A program made the position numbers and the translations under genes. Below, piece by piece: positions 8,468-14,613 of a stretch of DNA of 14,613 bases. The stretch spans positions 1-14,613 of the forward strand of contig RXOD01005352.1 in NCBI GenBank assembly GCA_005223375.1. The letters run 5' to 3'. A model generated the notes under the pieces. It was not told where the DNA came from. It saw nothing but the letters and a program-made list of their open reading frames with translations, and did no database searches. Origin of the DNA: Amoebophrya sp. AT5.2 (Eukaryota; Sar; Dinophyceae; Syndiniales; Amoebophryaceae). Position 1 is the first letter of the stretch. Each line of letters begins with the position of its first letter.

Positions 8468-10266
8468 ATGAATAACAATCCCCACGACGACATTCTGGGA
8501 ACGGAGATTCCCGAGGATGGGCCGAAGCGACGCAACCTTTTGGAGGAACTGAAGACTCGGGCGAAGGGCGCGTTTCAGGCGAAGGACCTCCGCAACGCAG
8601 AGATGCTCTACTCGAAGGCCATCGACTGTGTCGAGTTTGCCGCAGGCAGCGCAACGGGCGAACATTTGTTGTACTGAGATCCCATCTCTATTTCTTATCT
8701 TCGCAGAAGATGAATAATTGATTCTCTATTTCTTATTCTTCATCGTTGCTGTGCGTGTTCACCTTACTGCATGCACACTCCGATCTGATGAACAGGTACA
8801 GCAACCGTGCAGCTGTCCGGCTGCTGCTCAAGAAAAACGACGACGCGGTCTCGGATTGCGACAAGTGCCTCAAGATAGACCCCGACTTCATCAAAGCGCA
8901 CTTCAGAAAGGCACAAGCGCAGATGCGGCTAAACAAATTTAAAGAGGCCATTGACGCTTGCAAGCTCGGCATAGAGCGACACCCAGGGAACAGCGAGCTC
9001 GCGAGCCTCCAGCAGGAAATACGTACTAGAAGAAATCACTTTCACTATATATTTTTTTTTGCCACGGCAAATAGGCGAATAAGCGAGGCAGGGGCGGTAA
9101 ACAAAAGAAAATATTGGTCTGCCTGTGTCTACGACGGACTGCATCCATTGCAACTCGTCGAAATTTATTTGCATCTTGCTTCAACAGAAACGGAGTGGGA
9201 CAAAGACCTGGAGGCGAAAAAGAACTTCAACGCCGAGGCGAATGAGGTTCGGCCCGACCTTCCTGTGCCCGAGCCCACCCGTATTCCACTGACCAAGCCG
9301 GCGTCGGTAGATGAGAACAAGCCGTGCCCGAAAAAGGCGAAACCAGACACCTCGTCAAATAGCGACAGCACCGCGAGCACGCAGTCGCAGTCCACGAGCT
9401 CTAGTGCCGTTGGTGGGAACAAGCAGAATGCGCAGGCGGGGGCATCCGAATCAAATAGTAACCCGATGCGGGGCTACAAAAAAACTGCGGACGGGAAAAC
9501 GACCAGCTATTTCCATACGGAGCTTTCGGCAGAAGCAAAAGCACTGATCGGGGACTGCAAGCCGAAGAAAATAGAAGCGCCGGTTGAGAGTGGCGCCAAA
9601 GTAGGGAGCGCGTGGAACCAAGCAGGTGAAGCTAGCATACTTACTTTTCTTTGCACAGGGGCCTCTCCTTCTTGTGGTAATAAATGAGTAGCGAAGTTGT
9701 AGTTGTTCGATACCCTTTTTAACTTCAACACCGAAAACCTCCAGGAACCTTCGAGGAGCGCAACTACACCAAGTGGTTTCACGAAAAGGTACGGGAGAGC
9801 TTCCCGAAAGATACCAAGTGCGCGCTCCCAAACGGCATCCCGGCCATAACAGTCAACTTGGACACGGTGTCGGGCGATGCCAACATCGCGTGCACGAGAG
9901 GTAAGTGTTTTTGGCAAGAGATTCCGTTTTTTTTACTGAAAAGAAACATAGTTGAAATTAATATCAAAATCGATTCACGTACTTGTTCCCTTTTTTGCAG
10001 GTAAAGTGAAGTACATCCACGATGTGTGCGTCACTTGCAAGTGGAAATTCACGACGAAAGACGAAAAGAGGGCCGAGGGCACGATCAAGATGGAGGCAGA
10101 TGGGGATGGTGATTTCGATGTAAATGTGGAAGTGGACAACAAGACCCACAGTTCCACAAGGAGCATCGTGAATGAGTTCGTAAAGTCGTCCGGAAAAGGC
10201 CTGCAGCGATTCCTGGAAGACAAGGTGCGCGCGATCGAAAAAGAATTCCAGGCGATAAAAATTTGA
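8468..10266 (+). CDS. TPR-AHA1 fusion protein, probable Hsp90 co-chaperone
   Basis: Five exons, 8468-8670, 8796-9022, 9188-9625, 9745-9900 and 10001-10266, join in consistent phases into 429 codons. The N-terminal third is a three-motif TPR domain (LKTRAKGAFQAKDLRNAEML, LLYSNRAAVRLLLKKNDDAV, FIKAHFRKAQAQMRLNKFKE). It has the carboxylate-clamp residues Asn (YSNR), Lys and Arg (K-A-H-F-R) used by TPR proteins to hold the EEVD tail of Hsp90/Hsp70. A Ser/Lys-rich linker follows, then a YKKTADGKTTSYFHTELSAE segment. The C-terminal part, from SAWNQAGTFEERNYTKWFHE to EKEFQAIKI, matches the Activator-of-Hsp90-ATPase N-terminal domain, which stimulates Hsp90 ATPase via its middle domain. The AHA1 C-terminal domain is absent. 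Likely cytosolic. ATG 8468 is the first in-frame ATG; the frame upstream of it has no Met. Both domains are recognised by eye with good confidence; Hsp90 action is inferred. Confidence 0.85.
8671..8795 (+). other. Intron 1 of the TPR-AHA1 gene, with an internal direct repeat
   Basis: A 125-bp phase-2 gt-ag intron (donor gtactg, acceptor gatgaacag). Its removal recreates the canonical TPR helix EHLLYSNRAA. It contains two copies of tctctatttcttat (8685-8698 and 8723-8736). The other introns of this gene are 9023-9187 (donor gtacta), 9626-9744 (gtgaag) and 9901-10000 (gtaagt), all gt-ag. Confidence 0.8.
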
Positions 10267-10987
10267 GCTGCCGGTCTGGGGTGACAGACCTCCTCTGGCG
10301 ACAGAACCCAAAAACCTTGTTCCCGCTGAATGCACGCAATCGTTTTCGCGACTGAAAACTCAACTTTTACACACACGACATTGAAATAGGGCGAGCCTCC
10401 GAAGCCGAAAATTACGGAAGCTAGTGTCAGTGGGTGCTGTTCGTCAAATGCGATGTTTTTCGGTATGTTTTTTGAAGTGAATGATATAACGCTGGTTCTG
10501 GTCGTTCGTAAACGAATCGTACGTGTCAAATGTGCTGCAGTAGGAAAACAAGAGCGCGTGCGTGGTCCGTGGCCGAAACGAAATCACAAACAAGTTAAAG
10601 CGCGACTCTGTCGCCCAAAGTCCGTCCTCGCGTCGCTTTTCTGCTTCATTGTAATACTTAGATCGGTTTGTTCTTTTGTACCAATCGTTATACGAGAAGA
10701 AGCCGAGTCACCTGCGTTCGGTCGTCAGAGCAATGTGGTCAATCCTGTTCAGATTCTGCCATTACTTGGAACGCTGCTACCACGCATCGCATGTCAGGTG
10801 TTCCCGATCGTTGGCCCCTACCCCGTACAAAGAAAGCTTTCAAAGCTTTGAGTACTTACCTCATACATTTGAACACATACAAACATAGATACTGTAGTCC
10901 CCGCACCACTTCTTATTTGTCTCTAGCGCATGGAAATGGATCCGTAACGCTCCCCTTCGACCGCAAGATACAACTAATATCAAACTA
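10267..10987. other. Spacer between the TPR-AHA1 and PEX11-like genes
   Basis: No gene is supported. The open frames here are short, unlike any family I recognise, and of mixed composition. The paired AAAGCTTT copies at 10833-10840 and 10842-10849 are the only local repeat noted. The stretch probably holds the 3' UTR of the upstream gene and the 5' region, or an unrecognised first exon, of the PEX11-like gene. Confidence 0.4.
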
Positions 10988-11854
10988 ATGGCGTCCCTTT
11001 TCCTTCTTTCGCATCCGCAGCTGTTGCTGCACCCCGACAGGCTGCTGGATCCGGACCAGAGCACCCGTCGCCAGATCGACCGTATCTGTGCGTTTCTCGG
11101 CAATGCCGAGGGCCGCGACAAGATCGGCAAGCTGGTCCAGTTTTTCGCCCGGTTTCTCGACGGCTTCTTCCGCGAGGGCCCGGGGCGGCGGATGCTCTCA
11201 GAAGAACAGGCCGTGGCGTACTGCAACCAGCTGCGGCAGCTGTGGAACGGGCTGCAGACCGCGCGGTGCTGGTCCTGGATGGGCAAGTCGATCATCGAGT
11301 GGAAGACCGATATCCAGACGTACGAGAACCGGGTGATGCCGGCCGAGGTGAAGTACCTGCACATGGCGGCGCGGTTTTTCTTCGCGGGCCGCTGGTTCTT
11401 CGAAAACTGGATGATCCTCGTGAAGGAAAAGTGCCTCCTGCCGCGGAGCAAGGGGGGCTACCTCCCGCTGCCAGACTTCCCGGTCCTGAACCGCTGGGCG
11501 AAGAGGTTCTGGCTGGCGGCCCTGTCCACGGCCGTGCTGTGCGAGTGCGCGAAACTGCGGCTGGTGAAGAAGAAGTACGACGCAGCAAAAGCAGTGAAGG
11601 ATATTAGGGTGGAACAGCCGGCCGCAGACAGCAAGATGAAGAGTAGCCAGGCGACGGCGCTGGCACAGGCGGAGGAAGAAATCGCGAAACTGAAAAATGA
11701 CGCGAAGCAGAGGCTGCGGGCAATCGTGATGAACGCGACCGACACGCCGTCGAGCATCTCGCTCGGCCTTGACGTGCCGATGTCCCACATGACGGTTGGC
11801 GGCTTGATGACGATCGCGTCGTTTCTGCAGTGCCAAAACCTGTTTCCGGCGTGA
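10988..11854 (+). CDS. PEX11: Peroxin-11 family protein (peroxisomal membrane/division)
   Basis: A single uninterrupted exon of 288 codons. PEX11 proteins sit in the peroxisomal membrane, bend it through an N-terminal amphipathic helix and promote elongation and fission. Family landmarks visible here are RICAFLGNAEGRDKIGKLVQ near residues 33-52 (the conserved EGRDK helix), a central helical stretch (AARFFFAGRWFFENWMILVK), a second hydrophobic helix (NRWAKRFWLAALSTAVLCE) and a glycine-containing hydrophobic C-terminus (MTVGGLMTIASFLQ). A charged Lys/Ala/Glu-rich segment around residues 200-240 looks coiled-coil-like and lies before the C-terminal membrane segment. The length is slightly above the usual 230-260. 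The ATG at 10988 is plausible, but an acceptor-like ttctttcgcatccgcag ends at 11020, so the first 11 residues may instead come from an upstream exon. Several longer frames on the reverse strand are shadows. Confidence 0.82.
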   Translation: MASLFLLSHPQLLLHPDRLLDPDQSTRRQIDRICAFLGNAEGRDKIGKLVQFFARFLDGFFREGPGRRMLSEEQAVAYCNQLRQLWNGLQTARCWSWMGKSIIEWKTDIQTYENRVMPAEVKYLHMAARFFFAGRWFFENWMILVKEKCLLPRSKGGYLPLPDFPVLNRWAKRFWLAALSTAVLCECAKLRLVKKKYDAAKAVKDIRVEQPAADSKMKSSQATALAQAEEEIAKLKNDAKQRLRAIVMNATDTPSSISLGLDVPMSHMTVGGLMTIASFLQCQNLFPA

Positions 11855-12659
11855 GAAGTCTTATTTTGTGCGGAGGAGACAAGAGGTTGGCAAAACAAAA
11901 CTTCATGTTGATGTTTTTTCACCCGGACCTTCGGAGTTCAGGTTTGCGCGACACAGTCACATGCTTATAAATACTAACTTATTTTCCTAGAGTTCTGCAT
12001 TCTTTTTTGAATCCCTTTACGTGATTCCTTCGCGACGCTGGTCGGTTGACCCGACATTTTGTATCGCCGATATTACCCACGTCTCATTCGCCATCTTGAT
12101 CTTCCTGCGCATGGAGTTCACATGTAGGTGTCGTGTCAGATACCTACGGACTGCATAATTTAATATCGTGGATAGAAGTGCTGCTGCGCATTTTCCGCCG
12201 CCGCTCCAGCTCGTTCAAAAATCAATGCAAGGAGGTGAAGGACTCCCGCCATGACTAAGATCACAAAATGAATATGTGTGAGACTTTCTACTTACTCACA
12301 GACATGATTGTACTACACGCAAGACCATGTTGTACTTTGAAGTGCGTAGGCACTGTTTGAACTCTTCCAAATCAAAAATCAATGCAGCATGAAACTAAGT
12401 AACCAAGTAAACTTGAATCTGAATGTTCACGGCAGGGTGACGCGACGCAGCAGCGTGTCGTAAAAGAAGGAATTTTAAGTTGTTCAGTTCGTCGAAGTCA
12501 ACTCACGGACAAGTTGCCGTGTCGTTCAGTTCCACAAGAAGATAATTTGTAAAGGAGAGAAGCAACAAAATAATCGCAAAACATCATTTGCAGAGTGTAG
12601 CTGTTTCAGTTGGAACCATTTATTTTCATTTTCTACCAGCCTGTGTACCCGCAAAGTAA
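11855..12659. other. Spacer between the PEX11-like and SBNO-like genes
   Basis: No gene is supported; the stretch is AT-rich and full of stops in all frames. It contains one exact 15-bp direct repeat, tcaaaaatcaatgca, at 12215-12229 and 12372-12386. The last 60 bases are pyrimidine-rich and end ttttctaccag near 12640, which could be a 5'-UTR acceptor for the next gene. Confidence 0.45.
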
Positions 12660-14613
12660 ATGTCGCTTCATATCGGCCCTTCGCCCTCGCCTCGCGCAGG
12701 CTTTCCTGCCTCCGCGTCATCGAACGAGACGCCCTACGTGCACTGGGCTGGCATCCAGGCCGACGCTACGAACAGACCTAAGCAAGATCTCTCATATGCC
12801 GACTTGAGGGCGCTGTTGGAGAGAATTGAGGCGGAGCAAGGCAGCAGCGGGAGTGCGAGGAAAACAGTTGCGGGAGCGAACAACCATGGGAATAAAATCG
12901 TGGCGGAATTGCCGTTGAGTTGCCGCGATGTGGTTTTGCCGGATGCGCCGCACGACTTTATGCTCCGCGTCTCCAAGCAGCCGGCGCTTTCGCGCGCGAC
13001 CGCGGCACAGCTCGAGTCGGCCACCTACATGGGACTCCGCTTCCGCCATCCGAACACAGCTTACTGTCTCTGGGACAGCGATGGGCTGGGCACCTCCCGG
13101 TTTCAGGTGATCGGGTTGAATCTCCTGCACATGTGCAACACGGGAAGGAATTAGGGTTCGAAACAATGCATCTTCTGACGCATCTCTCATATAACTCGCT
13201 TCTAAAAAATCTAGAGGACAGGGGCGAGGGAGAGTGGTCGTCCGACGGTGGCTCTGCCACCCATAAAACAACGCCGCTAGTAGGCCGACACTGCGCTTTC
13301 GCTGGCTTGGCGGAGCTATGATCGGGGAAAGAATGCATTTTTTCGATCGACTGTTGAATGAGGAAAACACAAACAGTCGAAAAAATGCATGTCTTCAAGG
13401 ATCAAACAAAAAGAGAAATGGTTCTTTGAGCCGGAATTCTTCTGTATCGGGGTGCTCTGTGGGGGCTGTTTCTGTCTAGGTACTGGCTGTCAGCCATGTG
13501 TGCGTCTTATCAATCTGATACCAAGTTGAAAATATTTTTGGCCGGATGCATTTTTTCGACCTCTAAAGAAAGCGGCACTTCGTCTTCGTCGGAAAGCCGG
13601 TCGCGATCGCCAAGGCGGAAGCAGAACTGAACTTTCTCTCGGGGGAAAATTTCCACAGTGTTGCGGAGAAGGAGGAGAAGGGCCCCAAGATTGTACTGAA
13701 GACGATGCGGTGGAGGAGATTCCTTGAGTTGAGTCAGTTTTTGCGGGACTTTGCGGGAAAGCAAAATGATGAACAGGAGGCCGCGGACGAGGCGGAGGGC
13801 CTAGGCAATGCAGCCAGCGAGCATTCGCCGAAAGACAAGGTAGAAAAGGATTTTTGTTGTGTCTTCAGTGTTGTACGCGTAAAAAACGGTCCCGTGAAGA
13901 TCATCAGAAGTTGAAACTTTACCGGAGTACTAGTACAACTTGCTCACAAAATTAATCAAAAACTGCAACAGGCGGAGGCATCGTCGGCGTCCGCCAAGAA
14001 GGGGTCCGTAAGCTTGCAAAAGAAGCAAGCCGCGGAGGAGGCGCGAAAGAAGGAGGCAAAAGCAGCGGCCGATGAGATGGAGGATGCCAACGTGCTGATC
14101 GCGGACTACGAGGAATTTGGGCGCCTTTGCGGTGGCGACCAGTTGAAGGACCTGGCTGATTGGTTATGCGACGCGGACTTCGGCGGCGCCGGTGTTATCG
14201 TGTTCGACGATGCGCACCGAGTCCGAAAGTGCGACCTCAACCAAGAAACTGCAGGAGACGAGAGCGACAACGAACAGGCCGACGAAAATGACGGCGCTGC
14301 TGGCCCAGCACAACAGGGGGACGGCAGGAAGCAGGGCAAGAGTAACGCGGCTGCCAAGGGAAAAGCCCAGAAGAGCCTGAAGCGGAAGCGAAATGGTGAC
14401 ATAGAAGAAGACGATCTTCTGGACGATGGACAAGCCGCAAACGGAATCGAGACGGACGAAGTAGAAGATGCTGCGGGTCTACAGATGGTCGCTTCGAAAA
14501 GTTCTGCCTCGGGGTTCGGGTATCACGGCACCGGAAACCTTTTTCGCAATTCGGGGCTTAAGGGCTCGAAAAGCGGCAACCGGTGCAAAATCTTACAGCT
14601 CAAAAAAATGCAT
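12660..14613 (+). CDS. Strawberry-notch (SBNO)-like helicase-fold protein, degenerate motifs, 3' truncated by window edge
   Basis: Proposed exons are 12660-13147, 13569-13839 and 13972 to the window end (the last exon may end near 14582). SBNO proteins are DExD/H helicase-like nuclear co-regulators. The match follows their order. A VVLPDAPHDFMLRVSKQ lead-in and LSRATAAQLESATY correspond to the SALQLEAIVYA region. YCLWDSDGLGTSR sits at Walker A. GRKRHFVFVGKPVAIAKAEA matches the family's RKRALW...SNDLKYDAE block. NVLIADYEEFGRL and GGAGVIVFDDAHR sit at the GVIFATYSSL and GVIVFDECHK positions. The Walker A Lys is replaced (GLGTSR instead of GVGKGR) and DECH reads DDAH, so ATPase activity is doubtful. 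A highly charged Glu/Asp/Lys insert with a basic NLS-like SLKRKRNGD follows motif II. Start: first ATG in frame, with stops upstream. The family call rests on recalled motifs; a diverged paralogue or other SF2-like protein remains possible. Confidence 0.62.
13148..13568 (+). mobile_element. Introner-like intron with terminal and internal inverted repeats
   Basis: This intron interrupts the SBNO-like gene. Its left end (13153-13171, AGGGTTCGAAACAATGCAT) matches the reverse complement of its right end (13546-13564, ATGCATTTTTTCGACCTCT) at 16 of 19 positions. Two more copies of the motif face each other at 13333-13355 and 13372-13390. It can be read as one element with a central palindrome, or as two elements of about 170-195 bp placed end to end. 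With the exon boundary that best fits SBNO proteins (GGA-AG|A-AAG, giving GRKR) the intron starts GA and ends AG. A gt donor at 13133, or one at 13107 paired with the AG at 13572, would also keep the frame but shorten the conserved region. Transposon-like introns with inverted repeats (introners) are known in dinoflagellate relatives; membership of that class is inferred. Confidence 0.6.
13333..13390. repeat. Long imperfect palindrome (hairpin) inside the SBNO-like intron
   Basis: The left arm 13333-13355 and right arm 13372-13390 pair over all 19 bases of the right arm (AACAGTCGAAAAAATGCAT), with a 4-base TCGA bulge on the left arm and a 16-base loop. Both arms carry the ATGCATTTTTTCGA motif also found at the intron ends. 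Confidence 0.85.
13840..13971 (+). other. Intron 2 of the SBNO-like gene
   Basis: A 132-bp phase-0 gt-ag intron (donor gtagaa, acceptor aactgcaacag). It joins SEHSPKDK to AEASSASAKKGS in the charged spacer between the Walker A region and motif II. Unlike intron 1 it carries no ATGCATTTTTTCGA repeat. Confidence 0.6.
14597..14613 (+). repeat. Left end of a further copy of the intron terminal repeat, cut by the window edge
   Basis: The last 17 bases, AGCTCAAAAAAATGCAT, match the consensus inverted-repeat arm AGGTCGAAAAAATGCAT at 15 of 17 positions and in left-end orientation. A gt in phase 2 lies just upstream at 14583 (gtgcaa), so a new repeat-bearing intron probably starts here. Confidence 0.5.

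Noticed and set aside
10453..10860. Gene between the TPR-AHA1 and PEX11-like genes
   Set aside because: Overlapping short frames in all phases, no family resemblance, no supporting splice pattern.
11198..11836. Reverse-strand open frame opposite the PEX11-like gene
   Set aside because: His/Arg/Pro-rich shadow; the + strand has clear PEX11 family motifs.
12660..13154. Stand-alone 164-residue hypothetical protein
   Set aside because: The C-terminal half aligns with the SBNO Walker A region and continues after the repeat-bearing intron, so it is the first exon of a larger gene.
13100..13170. tRNA suggested by the T-loop-like GGTTCGAAAC
   Set aside because: No cloverleaf partner stems were found; the sequence belongs to the inverted-repeat arm of the intron.
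1..14613. Prokaryotic operon, CRISPR array or phage island
   Set aside because: All recognisable genes are spliced eukaryotic families; no ribosome-binding sites, spacer-repeat arrays or phage genes are visible.

Overview
This window looks like nuclear DNA from a protist-type eukaryote. Every recognisable gene is on the + strand and is broken by short introns of about 40-420 bp. The introns are AT-rich and the exons GC-rich. Most introns are GT-AG, and most acceptors read AG followed by G. One intron seems to use a GA donor and carries transposon-like terminal inverted repeats. Same-strand gene order, AG|G acceptors, a relaxed donor and repeat-bearing introns are together reminiscent of dinoflagellates and their relatives (Alveolata). 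That placement is inference; no marker gene fixes it.

Layout. (1) 3-1182: 3' part of a secreted-glucanase-like gene with a GH7/GH16-type E-x-D-x-x-E motif. One intron cuts through the last Glu codon of that motif. (2) 1183-2085: spacer with a 39-bp-unit coding-like repeat and possible stray exons. (3) 2086-4004: a tandem paralogue of gene 1, with a 266-bp intron before a separate Pro/Ala-rich tail exon. (4) 4005-5186: spacer with a few open stretches. (5) 5187-7596: an ankyrin-repeat protein of about eight exons, possibly continuing past its apparent stop. (6) 8468-10266: a five-exon TPR-AHA1 fusion, a probable Hsp90 co-chaperone. (7) 10988-11854: a peroxin-11 family protein in one uninterrupted exon. 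(8) 12660 to the window end: the 5' part of a Strawberry-notch (SBNO)-like helicase-fold gene. Its Walker A lysine and DExH motif look degenerate, and its first intron is built from inverted-repeat elements. The start of another copy of that repeat ends the window.

The genes do not form a functional pathway: glucanase-like pair, ankyrin scaffold, Hsp90 co-chaperone, peroxisome division and a chromatin/transcription-type helicase. The features most worth checking are the repeat-built intron in the SBNO-like gene, the apparent pseudo-helicase, the TPR-AHA1 architecture and the tandem glucanase-like pair with an intron in the catalytic codon. Exon joins were deduced by reading frames and splice phases by eye, supported by paralogue or family alignment, and not by transcript data.
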